Assembly: GCF_005519465.1 (NCBI RefSeq)
Contig: NZ_CP027858.1
Coordinates: 2,604,001 to 2,668,000, forward strand
DNA length: 64,000 nt
Reading direction: 5' to 3'
Source of the DNA: Streptomyces clavuligerus
GTDB taxonomy: Bacteria; Actinomycetota; Actinomycetes; Streptomycetales; Streptomycetaceae
Shown here: positions 26,480 to 35,720 of the stretch, one piece after another
Layout of the letters: every line of letters begins with the position of its first letter
How positions within the stretch are numbered: the first letter of the stretch is position 1
Position numbers and translations under genes: made by a program
The notes under the pieces: model-generated
What the model was told of the DNA's origin: nothing
Seen by the model: only the letters and a program-made list of their open reading frames with translations
Databases searched by the model: none

Positions 26480-27805
26480 TCAGATGTCCTGGCGGGCGGT
26501 GCCGGTCTCCTTGATGAAGAATCCGGCCGCCGCCCCCAACACCAGCAGGATCGGCATCATCAGCAGGGCGTGGCCGAAGTCGGCCAGATCGGGGACGGCG
26601 GGCAGGATCTTGCCGGGGATGGCCTGAAGGAGTCCGCCGACGATGAAGCAGACCCCGTTGACGATCGCGGCGGAGCTGCCGACCAGGGCACCGGGCACGG
26701 ACTCCCCGGCGACGGTGAACCCGAGCATATGGGCGCCCGCGAAGAGGCCGACGCAGAACATCGTCACCACGGAGACACTGTTCGTCTCGGTCGGCAGATA
26801 GATCAGCAGGCTCACCGCCACCGCCTGGAGCAGCACCCCCGTCACGGCCGGGAGACGGCGGTTGTTCCAGTGGTCGGAGACCAGGTTGAACAGCGGCGCG
26901 CCGATGGCGAGGCCGAGCCAGGACATCGCGGTCAACACGGCGGCCAGCGAGGACTCGGCGCCGCGCGCCTCCATCACCCGGGGCCCCCACAGCACGCCCA
27001 TGGCCAGCATCGAGCCGAAGGAGACCCCGGCGAGCAGGGCGGAGAGCACCACATTGCGGTTGCGGAAGCAGGCGCCGAGGTCCCGCAGGATGCTCGGTAC
27101 CAGCGCGGGCCGCGGCCCGGCGGCAGTCGCCCGCGCGAGCTGTTCGGGGCCCGGGGAGGGGTTCCGTACCAGCAGGGCGAAGAGCACGATCAGGACGACG
27201 CCCGCCGCGCCGAAGCCGTTGAGGAGCTGCTGCCAGCTCACCAGGGTGAGCTGCCAGGAGATCGCGGGCTGCCCGAAGGCCGAGCCGAGCGAGGCGAGGC
27301 ACTGCACCATGCCGAACATCAGCCCGTAGCGGGCCGCGGGGAACCACTGGCCGCCGATGTAGCCCGCGCCGACGAAGCCGAACGAGGAGCCGACCGCGAG
27401 CACGATCTGCGCCGCGATCAGCGTGCCCATGCTGCTGGTCTGCGCGTACAGAAAGGCTCCGGCGGTGACGAAGGCGACCGCGATCGTCAGCAGCGGCCGG
27501 GAGCCGAAGCGGTCGAGCAGGGCGCCGGAGAAGAACTGGCAGAGCGCGAACGCCCAGGTGTAGATCGACCCGGCGAGGCCGATCTGAGCCACGGTGAGGG
27601 AGGCCGTCCGCTGGATCTCCGGGGAGACGACCGCGTACCCGGTCTGGATGGAGAAGAGCCAGACCACGAAGATCGTGCACAGGCCCCAGACGATCCACGC
27701 CTCGACACCGCCGATGGTCCGGTGCGGTCCGTGCAGGATCCGGGCCCCGGGGTGCTTCTTGTACTCCGTGGTGCCGCCGGGGGCGGCGGCCGCGCTGTTC
27801 GCCAT
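26480..27805 (-). CDS. MFS transporter, oxalate:formate antiporter (OFA) type
   Basis: A 12-helix major facilitator protein of about 441 residues. The second-loop signature GALLDRFGSRPLLT and the OFA-like features AIVSPEIQ-type loop (GYAVVSPEIQR), FGFVGAGYIGGQWFPAARYGLMFGM and the C-terminal IKETGTARQDI are visible. ATG 27805 has AGGAG nine bases upstream; ATG 27811 is only three bases from it. It lies 18 bases behind a guanine deaminase gene on the same strand, so it may import purines or export a breakdown product rather than oxalate. That substrate idea is inference from the pairing. Confidence 0.85.
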   Translation of the reverse strand: MANSAAAAPGGTTEYKKHPGARILHGPHRTIGGVEAWIVWGLCTIFVVWLFSIQTGYAVVSPEIQRTASLTVAQIGLAGSIYTWAFALCQFFSGALLDRFGSRPLLTIAVAFVTAGAFLYAQTSSMGTLIAAQIVLAVGSSFGFVGAGYIGGQWFPAARYGLMFGMVQCLASLGSAFGQPAISWQLTLVSWQQLLNGFGAAGVVLIVLFALLVRNPSPGPEQLARATAAGPRPALVPSILRDLGACFRNRNVVLSALLAGVSFGSMLAMGVLWGPRVMEARGAESSLAAVLTAMSWLGLAIGAPLFNLVSDHWNNRRLPAVTGVLLQAVAVSLLIYLPTETNSVSVVTMFCVGLFAGAHMLGFTVAGESVPGALVGSSAAIVNGVCFIVGGLLQAIPGKILPAVPDLADFGHALLMMPILLVLGAAAGFFIKETGTARQDI

Positions 27806-27823
27806 GGCCATGGTCTCCTGTCC

Positions 27824-29185
27824 TCAGCCGGAGCCGTCGGGCGCGCCGCCCCGGGGCACGGGCGCGGCGTCGCGGTCGTGGGCCAGGGCACCGGCCACAT
27901 AGGTGGCCCGTACCGTTCGGTCGTCCCCCATCACCGCGAGGACGAACAGCAGCTCCTCGATGTCCCCCACCCGGGAGGCGCGCTCCGCGAGCAGCGGGGT
28001 GGCCCGGGGGTCCAGGACGACGAAGTCGGCCTCGTGCCCCGGTTCGAGGGAGCCGACCCGGTCGGCGATCCCCATGGCCTGCGCCCCGCCCAGGGTCGCG
28101 AGGTAGAAGGACTTGACCGCGTCCAGGGGGTAGTTGCCGAGCTCGGCGACCTTGTACGCCTCGTTCATGGTCGCGAGCAGCGAGAAGCTGGTGCCCGCCC
28201 CGATGTCGGTACCGAGGCCCACGAGCATGGGCCGCCGGGGGTCCTTGGCGTCGTGCAGGTGGAACAGACCGCTGCCGAGGAAGAGATTGGACGTGGGGCA
28301 GTGCGAGACGGCCGTCCCGGTCTCGGCGCAGCGGTCCCGTTCCCGTCCGGTGAGATGGACGCCGTGGGCGAGGACGGTACGGGGTCCGAGCAGCCCGTAG
28401 TGGTCGTAGACGTCGAGGTAGCCGCGCCGCTCGGGGAAGAGCGAGCGCACCCAGGAGATCTCGCCGGTGTTCTCGGAGACATGGGTCTGGGTCAGCACCC
28501 CGGGGTGCTCCCGGCGCAGGGCGCCCGCCGCCTCCAGTTGGGCGGGGGTGCTGGTGGGGGCGAAGCGCGGGGTGATCGCGTAGAGGTTGCGGCCGGTGCC
28601 GTGCCAGCGGGCGATGAGGGCCTTGGAGTCGGCGTACCCCGTCTCGGCGGTGTCGAGCAGCGCGTCCGGGGCGTTGCGGTCCATGAGGACCTTGCCCGCC
28701 GCGATCCGCATGTTCCGCCGGGACGCCTCCTCGAAGAGCGCGTCCACGGACTGGGGGTAGACGGCGCAGAACGTCAGCGCGGTGGTGGTGCCGTTGCGGA
28801 GCAGTTCGTCGCAGAACCCCGAGGCGATCCGCCGGGCGTAACCGGCATCGCTGAAGCGCTGCTCCTCGACGAAGGTGTAGTGGTTGAGCCAGTCGATGAG
28901 CTGGGAGCCGAAGGCGGCGATGATCCCGGTCTGGACGTAGTGCACATGGGTGTCGACGAACCCCGGCACGATCACCTGGTCCGGGTAGTGGACGGGGACG
29001 GTCCCGGCGGGCAGCCGCTCCCGCAGGGCGGAGTACGGTCCGGCCGCGGTGATCCGGCCGTCCGCGCAGATCAGCAGGCCGTCCTCGATATGGACGAACG
29101 ACTCGTCACGGTCGTGGAGGAAGGGGTCGTCGCGGAACCACACCAGCGGTCCGCGGACGGCCGTCACGGCTGCGGACGAGGACAT
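27824..29185 (-). CDS. guaD: Guanine deaminase / 8-oxoguanine deaminase-type amidohydrolase
   Basis: A 453-residue metal-dependent amidohydrolase converting guanine to xanthine. Metal and substrate residues are in VPGFVDTHVHYVQTGIIAAFG (HxH), LTQTHVSEN, LAHGVHL, SHCPTSNLFLGSG and GLGTDIGAGTS (the catalytic Asp). These blocks follow the guanine deaminase order (PGFVDTHxH ... TDxxAG). ATG 29185 follows GGAGG with five bases of spacing. The MFS gene downstream is probably co-transcribed, making a small purine salvage or breakdown unit. Confidence 0.93.
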   Translation of the reverse strand: MSSSAAVTAVRGPLVWFRDDPFLHDRDESFVHIEDGLLICADGRITAAGPYSALRERLPAGTVPVHYPDQVIVPGFVDTHVHYVQTGIIAAFGSQLIDWLNHYTFVEEQRFSDAGYARRIASGFCDELLRNGTTTALTFCAVYPQSVDALFEEASRRNMRIAAGKVLMDRNAPDALLDTAETGYADSKALIARWHGTGRNLYAITPRFAPTSTPAQLEAAGALRREHPGVLTQTHVSENTGEISWVRSLFPERRGYLDVYDHYGLLGPRTVLAHGVHLTGRERDRCAETGTAVSHCPTSNLFLGSGLFHLHDAKDPRRPMLVGLGTDIGAGTSFSLLATMNEAYKVAELGNYPLDAVKSFYLATLGGAQAMGIADRVGSLEPGHEADFVVLDPRATPLLAERASRVGDIEELLFVLAVMGDDRTVRATYVAGALAHDRDAAPVPRGGAPDGSG

Positions 29186-29291
29186 CGTCACCTCCGGGCG
29201 GGTCGCGGGCAGCGGTCCCAGTCCATGTCCCCGGCCCGTCCCCGGCACCCGCGGACGGTCCGTTCGGGTGACCTCGCGGACGCCGGGGAGC

Positions 29292-29328
29292 GCGGGGCCC
29301 CGGACCGCCGACCGGTCCGGGACCCCGC
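29292..29328 (-). terminator. Hairpin terminator after rtcB
   Basis: GCGGGGCCCCGGACC (29292-29306) pairs with GGTCCGGGACCCCGC (29314-29328) with one mismatch and a 7-base loop, just beyond the rtcB stop at 29343. Confidence 0.75.
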
Positions 29329-29342
29329 GCCGTCCGTACGCG

Positions 29343-30548
29343 TCAGCCCTTGACGCAGATGACCTGCTTGATCCTGGCGACGACCTCGACCAGGTCCCGC
29401 TGCTGGTCGATCACCTGCTCGATCGGCTTGTACGCGCCGGGGATCTCGTCGACCACACCGGCGTCCTTGCGGCACTCCACACCCCGGGTCTGCGCCGCCA
29501 GGTCCTCGGTCGAGAACCGCTTCTTCGCCTGGTTGCGGCTCATCCGGCGGCCCGCGCCGTGGGAGGCGGAGTTGAACGACTTCTCATTGCCCAGACCGCG
29601 CACGATGTACGAGCCGGTGCCCATGGAACCGGGGATGATCCCGTACTCGCCGCTGCCCGCCCTGATCGCGCCCTTGCGGGTGACGAGGAGGTCCACCCCC
29701 TCGTACCGCTCCTCCGAGACATAGTTGTGGTGGCAGGAGATGACCGGCTCGAACGTGACCTTCGCCTTGCGGAACTCGCGCCGGACGACCTCCTGGAAGA
29801 GGCCCATCATGATCGCGCGGTTGTGCTGGGCGTACTCCTGCGCCCAGTACAGGTCGTTGCGGTACGCGTCCATCTGCGGGGTGCCGGAGACGAAGACGGC
29901 GAGGTCGCGGTCGACGATCCCCTGGTTGTGCGGGAGGCCGCGGGCGACGCCCATGTGGTGCTCGGCGAGCACATTGCCGATGTTGCGGGAGCCGGAGTGG
30001 AGCATCAGCCAGACGGCGCCGGACTCGTCCAGGCACAGTTCGACGAAGTGGTTGCCGCCGCCCAGGGTGCCCATCTGGAGGGCGGCCCGCTCCCGGCGGA
30101 ACTTCACCGCGTCCGCCACCCCGTCGAAGCGGCTCCAGAAGTCGTCCCAGCGGCCGGAGCCCGCGACGGCGGAGAAGCCGAAGACCCGCGAGACATCCAC
30201 CGGGTCCGGGTGTCCGGCCCGGCCCACCGGGATCGCCTGCTCGATCAGGGAGCGCAGCCGGGAGAGGTCGCCGGGCAGGTCCTCGGCGGTCAGCGAGGTC
30301 TTCACGGCGGACATGCCGCAGCCGATGTCGACACCGACCGCGGCGGGGCAGACGGCCCCCTCCATCGCGATCACCGAGCCGACCGTGGCGCCCTTGCCGT
30401 AGTGGACGTCCGGCATCACGGCCAGACCCTTGATCCAGGGCAGGGTGGCGACATTGCGGAGCTGCTGCATCGCCTGATGCTCGACCGACGCGGGATCCGT
30501 CCACATCCGGATGGGCGTCTGCTCTCCCGGCACCTCTACATACGACAT
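29343..30548 (-). CDS. rtcB: RNA ligase RtcB
   Basis: A 401-residue Mn/GTP-dependent ligase joining RNA 2',3'-cyclic phosphate ends to 5'-OH ends. Metal ligands and the guanylylated histidine are in conserved blocks: GVDIGCGM, LGGGNHFVEL, LMLHSGSRNIG, ISCHHNYVS and NSASHGAGRRMSRNQAKK (the nucleotidyl-transfer histidine). ATG 30548 gives MSYVEVPGE; the frame 10 codons longer lacks family similarity. No RtcA or archease gene is adjacent. In bacteria RtcB acts in tRNA or rRNA repair after toxin cleavage. Confidence 0.96.
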   Translation of the reverse strand: MSYVEVPGEQTPIRMWTDPASVEHQAMQQLRNVATLPWIKGLAVMPDVHYGKGATVGSVIAMEGAVCPAAVGVDIGCGMSAVKTSLTAEDLPGDLSRLRSLIEQAIPVGRAGHPDPVDVSRVFGFSAVAGSGRWDDFWSRFDGVADAVKFRRERAALQMGTLGGGNHFVELCLDESGAVWLMLHSGSRNIGNVLAEHHMGVARGLPHNQGIVDRDLAVFVSGTPQMDAYRNDLYWAQEYAQHNRAIMMGLFQEVVRREFRKAKVTFEPVISCHHNYVSEERYEGVDLLVTRKGAIRAGSGEYGIIPGSMGTGSYIVRGLGNEKSFNSASHGAGRRMSRNQAKKRFSTEDLAAQTRGVECRKDAGVVDEIPGAYKPIEQVIDQQRDLVEVVARIKQVICVKG

Positions 30549-30720
30549 GTCTATCCAATTCCCCCGACAACCCGACAAAATCCATGAATCGCAAAACCGG
30601 TGCCAAGGGCCGCGAAAGACTCAGCGGACCGGCATCCACGGCATTGCGTGCGATAGACATTGTGTCCATCGGCCGCCAGGGGGCGGCAAACGCTTTTCCG
30701 CCCGAAGGGAGCCTGGGACC

Positions 30721-31653
30721 GTGCAGCGATGGGCGTACACGACCCGCCGGGAGGGGCCGCGGTCCCGAGCAGGCCGAGCGGGCCGGAGCAGTACCGGGCG
30801 GCACCCGGGGAACAGGCCGTACGCGCCGGGGCTCGCCGCCGCGCTGATCGCCCTGGTCGTCGGCGCGGTCGCGACCGGCTGCACGGCCGGCGCGAGCGAC
30901 GAGGGGGCCACCGGCGACGCCAAGGCGGGCAGCGGGGCCCGGACGGTCGCCCAGCCCGGGAAGTACCGCACCCTCCTCGAACCCTGTGGCGCCGTCGCCG
31001 ACGCCACCCTCCGCGAGCTGCTGCCCGGCATCGCCGAGCTGCCCGAGGACCAGCAGCGGGCCAAGCTGCGCGGCGAGGCGGCCGGGACCTTCGACAGCGA
31101 CCGCCGGGTCGGCTGCGCCTGGCGGGCCGCGTCCGCCACGGGCGCCGCCCACACCCTCACGCTCGACTTCGAACGGGTGGTCTCGTACGACGCCGGGACC
31201 AGCGACACGGACCGGGCCGCGGAGGTGTACGGGCGGAAGCAGAGCGCCGTGTTCCCCCCCGGGACGCCGGGCGCGCCCCCGTCGCCGTCCGCCACCGGCT
31301 CCTCCGGACCGCCGCCCTCCTCCGGCTCCGGTTCCTCCGCGCCGCCGTCGTCCTCGTCCGCCTCCGCGCCGGGGGCCTCCGGCGCCCCGGGGGACACCGC
31401 GGCGGCGGAGCCCGTGCCACGGGTGCTGGACGACCTCGGGGACGCCGCGTTCATCAACGACGTCCTGTCGGCGGCGGGCGGCGGCTCCACGGCCCAGCGG
31501 CGGACCGTGAGCGTGGTGTTCCGCACATCGAACGTCGTCGCGACCGTCGTCTACACCGAGCACTCGGGGCGGGTGACGGACGTCCCCGACAGCAAGGAAC
31601 TCCAGGACAGGGCCAGAAAGCTGGCCGAGGACCTGGCCGGGGAGTTCGGCTGA
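30721..31653 (+). CDS. DUF3558 family lipoprotein with Ser/Pro-rich insert
   Basis: A 310-residue secreted lipoprotein. A basic N-terminus of 35 residues leads to a hydrophobic helix ending in the lipobox VATGC. The DUF3558 marks are YRTLLEPCGAVADATLRELLPG and GCAW, followed by the matching C-terminal part DLGDAAFINDVL ... VVFRTSNVVATVVY. A low-complexity Ser/Pro stretch of about 50 residues (PGTPGAPPSPSATGSSGPPP ...) separates the two halves. GTG 30721 is the likely start. It is followed by a second DUF3558 gene and a DUF2637 gene, a common actinobacterial trio of unknown role. Confidence 0.8.
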   Translation: MQRWAYTTRREGPRSRAGRAGRSSTGRHPGNRPYAPGLAAALIALVVGAVATGCTAGASDEGATGDAKAGSGARTVAQPGKYRTLLEPCGAVADATLRELLPGIAELPEDQQRAKLRGEAAGTFDSDRRVGCAWRAASATGAAHTLTLDFERVVSYDAGTSDTDRAAEVYGRKQSAVFPPGTPGAPPSPSATGSSGPPPSSGSGSSAPPSSSSASAPGASGAPGDTAAAEPVPRVLDDLGDAAFINDVLSAAGGGSTAQRRTVSVVFRTSNVVATVVYTEHSGRVTDVPDSKELQDRARKLAEDLAGEFG

Positions 31654-31924
31654 CGGCACGGTGCGCCGCCCCCGGGTGCCGGGGGCGATCCGCACCGGAC
31701 GTCTTCGCCCCGGCAGCGTGTCCGCGTACGGTGTCGTTGGCCGGGCCCACCGGCTACCAGCCCGCGGGCACAAACCCGCGGGCGGAAGCACGTGGGCACC
31801 AGCGTGTGGACGCGCGTCCACGGGCGCCCGCCCGCGGACGCACAGCCCCTGGGCGCAAGCCTGCGGGCAAAAACGTCACGCCGGACCGGCCGGAGCGCGT
31901 ACGACCAACGAAACCGAAGGAACC

Positions 31925-32695
31925 ATGCACCGAACAGCCCCGCGGCTCGCCCGTGTACTCGCCTGCGCAGTCGTCCCGGTGATGCTCGTCGTCTCCGGCT
32001 GCTCGTCCGACTCCGGTTCGGACTCCGGCTCCGACTCGGCGAAGAAGCCCGGCTCCGGCCAGACCGGCGCGTCCGCCGGTACCCAGGACTCCGGCGCCGC
32101 GCTCGCCACCCCCGAGGCGTCGAAGAGCCGGGAGATCCTGCCCGCGAAGTACGCGAAGCTGCCCGCCGCGTGCCAGGCGGTCTCCGGGAAGACGGTCGGT
32201 GCGCTGGTCCCCTCGGTCAAGGACAAGGACGGCGCCTCCAGCCGCACATCGGACAGCATGAGCCGCGCGGGCTGCTCCTGGAACGGCCTGGACGACAAGG
32301 GCGTCAAGGGCTCGCAGTACCGCTGGCTCGATGTCGCCTTCCAGCGCTACGAGTCGGAGGCCGCGCTCGGGAGCGACGGGGCCGAGCGCGCCAAGGAGAA
32401 CTACACCAAGGAGCTGTCCAAGGCCCGGGCCGCCGAGGGCGCCAGGGACCTGAAGACCGCCCCGCTGTCCGGCGTCGGCGACGAGGCCCAGACCGTCAGC
32501 TACGGACTGCGCAAGACCGACGCGGACTTCTCGTACGTCACCGTCGTGAGCCGGACCGAGAACGTGGTCGTGAGCCTCACGTACAACGGCACCGGCTACG
32601 CGGGCGCCAAGGGCCCCTCCGTCGCGGACCTCGCCAAGGACGCGGTCGCCGCCGCCAAGGAGGCTGTCGGATCGGTGGCGCGCGCCAACAAGTAG
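31925..32695 (+). CDS. DUF3558 family lipoprotein
   Basis: A 256-residue lipoprotein: signal peptide with lipobox VVSGC, a Ser/Asp/Gly linker, then the DUF3558 domain (YAKLPAACQAVSGKTVGALVPSV, AGCSWNG, FQRYESEAALG ... APLSGVGDEAQTVSY ... VTVVSRTENVVVSLTYNG). GAAGGAACC stands just before ATG 31925. It is a paralogue of the preceding gene, 271 bases away; that gap holds an inverted repeat (GTGGACGCGCGTCCAC, about 31804-31819) and no gene. Confidence 0.85.
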   Translation: MHRTAPRLARVLACAVVPVMLVVSGCSSDSGSDSGSDSAKKPGSGQTGASAGTQDSGAALATPEASKSREILPAKYAKLPAACQAVSGKTVGALVPSVKDKDGASSRTSDSMSRAGCSWNGLDDKGVKGSQYRWLDVAFQRYESEAALGSDGAERAKENYTKELSKARAAEGARDLKTAPLSGVGDEAQTVSYGLRKTDADFSYVTVVSRTENVVVSLTYNGTGYAGAKGPSVADLAKDAVAAAKEAVGSVARANK

Positions 32696-32785
32696 CCTTC
32701 CCCTGGCGAAAGTGGAACACGCGTACAGCTCTGAGCACTCTGAGACGCTCTGTGGCACGCGTTTCAAAAGGGGAGGGGGTCGCGT

Positions 32786-34384
32786 ATGGCCGCGATGCAG
32801 CTGACACGCACCCACCGCATACTCATCAGCGTCGTCATAGCCGGTGCGGTGGTCATCGCGGGCATCGGCTTCGCGGGGTCCTATGCGGCGGTCCGTGAAC
32901 TGGCCGAGCGCAAGGGGTTCGGCGACTTCGCGCTGGTCTTCCCGATCGGCATCGACGCGGGCATCTGTGTGCTGCTCGCGCTGGACCTGCTGCTGACCTG
33001 GATGCGCATCCCCTTCCCGATGCTCCGTCAGACCGCCTGGCTGCTGACGGTGGCGACGATCGCGTTCAACGGTGCCGCCTCCTGGCCCGACCCGCTGGGC
33101 GTGGGCATGCACGCGGTGATCCCGGTGCTGTTCGTGGTCACCGTGGAGGCGGCCCGGCACGCGATCGGCCGGATCGCCGACATCACCGCCGACAAGCACA
33201 TGGAGGGGGTGCGGCTCACCCGCTGGCTGCTGTCGCCGATCCCCACGTTCAAGCTCTGGCGCCGGATGAAGCTGTGGGAGCTGCGCAGTTACGAACAGGT
33301 CATCAAGCTGGAGCAGGACCGGCTGGTCTACCGGGCGCGGCTCCAGGGGCGGTACGGGCGGGCCTGGCGGCGCAAGGCCCCGGTGGAGGCGCTGATGCCG
33401 CTGCGGCTCGCCAAGTTCGGTGTGCCGCTCGCGCAGACGGCTCCGGCGGGGCTCGCGGCGGCGGGGGTCGACCCGGTGCTGCTGCCGCCCGCCCCGGCTC
33501 CGGCCGTCGCCGCTGCCGCTGCCGTTCCGGAACCGGCCGCCGTCACGGCGGAGCGGGCGGACGTACCGGAGCTCTCGGGCGGGTCGCCCCGGGGGGAGCA
33601 GGACACCCGGCCGGCCGTGGCGGCGGCGGGGTCCGACCGGCCGGAGCTGCCGCCCGCACGGACTCGGCTCCAGAAGCAGCCCCCGCAGGCCCGGGACCGG
33701 GAGCAGCGGCAGGGGCGGCGGCCCGAGCCGGAGCCCGAGGAGCTGTGGCCCGAGGAGCACTGGCCGGAGGAGGGGTGGCCGGAGGAGGGGTGGCCGGAGG
33801 AGGAGTGGCCGGAGCCGCCCCACGAGGAGCACCCGGACCCGTACGACGAGCCGCCGTACCCGGACGAGGACCGGCCCCGGGCGCAGCACGCGCAGCAGGG
33901 CCCGGCGCCCGAGGGGCCGGGCGGCAGCCCCTGGTTCGCCGGGCCGCCCCGGCAGAAGGCGTACGAGGGCGGCTACGACCCCGGCTACGAGGGCCACGGG
34001 ACCGAGGCGCTGCCGGGCGTCCCGGACGCGTCGGACGTCCCCGGGGCGGTCGGCGTCCCGGACGCCCCCGAGCTGCCCGAGGTGCCGGAGCCGGTGACGC
34101 GGACCCCGGAGCCCCCCGCCCCCGAGCGGTCCGCCCGGGACTCGAAGCGGGCGCTGCGCCGGGAGCGCAAGGAGCAGGAGGAGGAGTTCATCGAGTCCGC
34201 CTACCCGGTCTTCGCCTCCCTCGCGCACGAGCTGGGCGACTACCCCAAGGTGGAGCAGCTCGACATACACCTCTCCGATGTCCACGGCATCAACCACGCG
34301 GGCGGCGCGGCGCTGCTGCGGCAGGCGATGCCGTCCTTCAGGGAGCGCTTCCAGGCCGAACTGATGGACGAGCACATCGCCTGA
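32786..34384 (+). CDS. DUF2637 membrane protein (SpdB-like) with long charged linker
   Basis: A 532-residue protein. Residues 10-135 hold four membrane helices of the DUF2637/SpdB type (ILISVVIAGAVVIAGIGFAG; ALVFPIGIDAGICVLLALDL; TAWLLTVATIAFNGAASW; GMHAVIPVLFVVTVEAARHA), followed by a basic region, then about 250 low-complexity residues including four WPEE units (WPEEHWPEEGWPEEGWPEEE). The last 80 residues form a separate helical domain (YPVFASLAHELGDYPKVEQL ... ALLRQAMPSFRERFQAEL). SpdB-related proteins act in Streptomyces plasmid spread between hyphae, but chromosomal DUF2637 proteins are uncharacterised. ATG 32786 follows GGGGAGG. Confidence 0.85.
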   Translation: MAAMQLTRTHRILISVVIAGAVVIAGIGFAGSYAAVRELAERKGFGDFALVFPIGIDAGICVLLALDLLLTWMRIPFPMLRQTAWLLTVATIAFNGAASWPDPLGVGMHAVIPVLFVVTVEAARHAIGRIADITADKHMEGVRLTRWLLSPIPTFKLWRRMKLWELRSYEQVIKLEQDRLVYRARLQGRYGRAWRRKAPVEALMPLRLAKFGVPLAQTAPAGLAAAGVDPVLLPPAPAPAVAAAAAVPEPAAVTAERADVPELSGGSPRGEQDTRPAVAAAGSDRPELPPARTRLQKQPPQARDREQRQGRRPEPEPEELWPEEHWPEEGWPEEGWPEEEWPEPPHEEHPDPYDEPPYPDEDRPRAQHAQQGPAPEGPGGSPWFAGPPRQKAYEGGYDPGYEGHGTEALPGVPDASDVPGAVGVPDAPELPEVPEPVTRTPEPPAPERSARDSKRALRRERKEQEEEFIESAYPVFASLAHELGDYPKVEQLDIHLSDVHGINHAGGAALLRQAMPSFRERFQAELMDEHIA

Positions 34385-34523
34385 GCCGATGACCGGCCCG
34401 GACCACGGGCCACACCCGGCGCGCTCCGCAGCAGCCGGGCCGGGCTGGTCGCAGGCTCGGCGCGCTGCCGAAAGCCGGGCCGGTGCCACCACCGATGACC
34501 GGCCCGGAGCCGCGGACCCGGCG

Positions 34524-35260
34524 GGCTCCCCGGCAGCCGGAGCCGGACGGGGGCCGAGGCCCGACGCGGAGCCGCGGACCGGCGCGCTTGCGCCACCGGA
34601 CCAGGAACTGTCGGAGCGTCAGCCCCGAAGAGGGGCGGGCGGTGTCCAGCCCGGGGTACCGGAGCCCAGGCCCGGGACGCCGCCGCCGGGCCCGGCCGGT
34701 GCCGGAGCCCAGGCGCGCCACCGGGCCCGGACCGATAGCGAGGACCCGTGCCGGCCCCGGAGCCCGGCGCGCTGCCGCAGACCCGGCCCACCACCGGTGA
34801 CCAGCACCGGGGCCGCGCGCCTGGGTCCGGCGGGGCTCCCCGGCAGCCGGGCCGGAGCCGGACGGGGGCCGAGGCCCGACGCGGGCCTCCGCCACCGGCA
34901 CGGGGCTGCCGGGGCGTCAGACCCGAGGGGCGGGCGGGCGTCAGGACCGAGGGACCGGAGCCCGGGTCCGGCACACCGCTGTCGGCACTGACCGGTGCCG
35001 GAGCCCGGCGCGCCGCTGTGGACGGGCCGGAGCCGGAGCCGGAACGAGGCCGCGGACCGGAACGAGGCCGCGGACCGGAGCGGGCTTCCGTCGCGGAGAC
35101 CGGAGCCGGACCGGGGGCCGCCGGAGCGTCAGGACCGAGGAGCGGACAGGCGTCAAGAGCGAGGGCACCTGCCCTGCAGGCGTCCGGCCCCGGGCCCCGG
35201 GCTCCGGGCCGGGGACTGGCGGAGCGTCAGGTCCGAGGAGCGGACGGGAATCGGGAATGA
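34524..35260. repeat. Gene-free block of diverged GC-rich repeats
   Basis: The 970 bases between the DUF2637 gene and the small membrane protein gene contain no credible gene. Bases 34524-34569 recur at 34834-34884 (offset 310, one short insertion; shared core GGACGGGGGCCGAGGCCCGA). An 18-base unit is tandemly duplicated at 35041-35076 (GGAACGAGGCCGCGGACC). A GAGCGTCAG-xx-CCGAGG-type motif recurs near 34611, 34912, 35126 and 35222. Style and period resemble the 23.9-24.6 kb block and the yhfS tail. Confidence 0.75.
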
Positions 35261-35358
35261 GGTACGAGGGCGCCCCCGGAGGACCGGCGGGGGTCCGGCC
35301 CGAGGGACCGGGCGAGGGACCGGGCGCCCGGGCGCCCGGCCGAGTGACCGGGCGAGGG

Positions 35359-35562
35359 TCAAGTCCGGGCGCGTTTGGCCCTCTCGCCGGTCACGGCCAG
35401 CACCGCGCCCACCAGCAGCAGGGCGAGATAACCGGAGGTGGGCACGTCCCACCAGCGGTGCAGCAGCCCCCAGGGGCCCTCGCCGAACAGCCGACCCCCC
35501 GCGCCGAGGCCGCCCTGGATCGCGGTGACCCAGCCGATGGTCAGAAGGATCTCGTTCTTCAT
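35359..35562 (-). CDS. Small two-helix membrane protein of unknown function
   Basis: A 67-residue protein MKNEILLTIGWVTAIQGGLG followed by a Trp-rich loop (WGLLHRWWDVPTSG) and a second helix (YLALLLVGAVLAVTG) with a basic end. Only hydrophobicity supports it. GGAGG lies one base before ATG 35562, which is unusually close, so a start further upstream is not excluded. It is divergent from the yhf-type operon, 158 bases away. Short proteins of this shape are common near Streptomyces transport genes. Confidence 0.55.
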   Translation of the reverse strand: MKNEILLTIGWVTAIQGGLGAGGRLFGEGPWGLLHRWWDVPTSGYLALLLVGAVLAVTGERAKRART

Positions 35563-35720
35563 GCCTCCACGGTCCCGCGCGGGACCGGTGGAAACGTCAT
35601 GCCCACGACGGAACCTGGGGTAGGCCGAAGGATGCAGTCCCCGCGCCACACCGGGGACGCCGCCGCCCTCGGCACCGGGGCGGGAATCCGGTTTACTGTC
35701 CGGGCCGGGAGGTGCTGCCC

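Noticed and set aside
34389..35260. Arg/Gly/Pro-rich open frames on both strands
   Set aside because: Same cause as above; repetitive GC-rich DNA with no recognisable protein.
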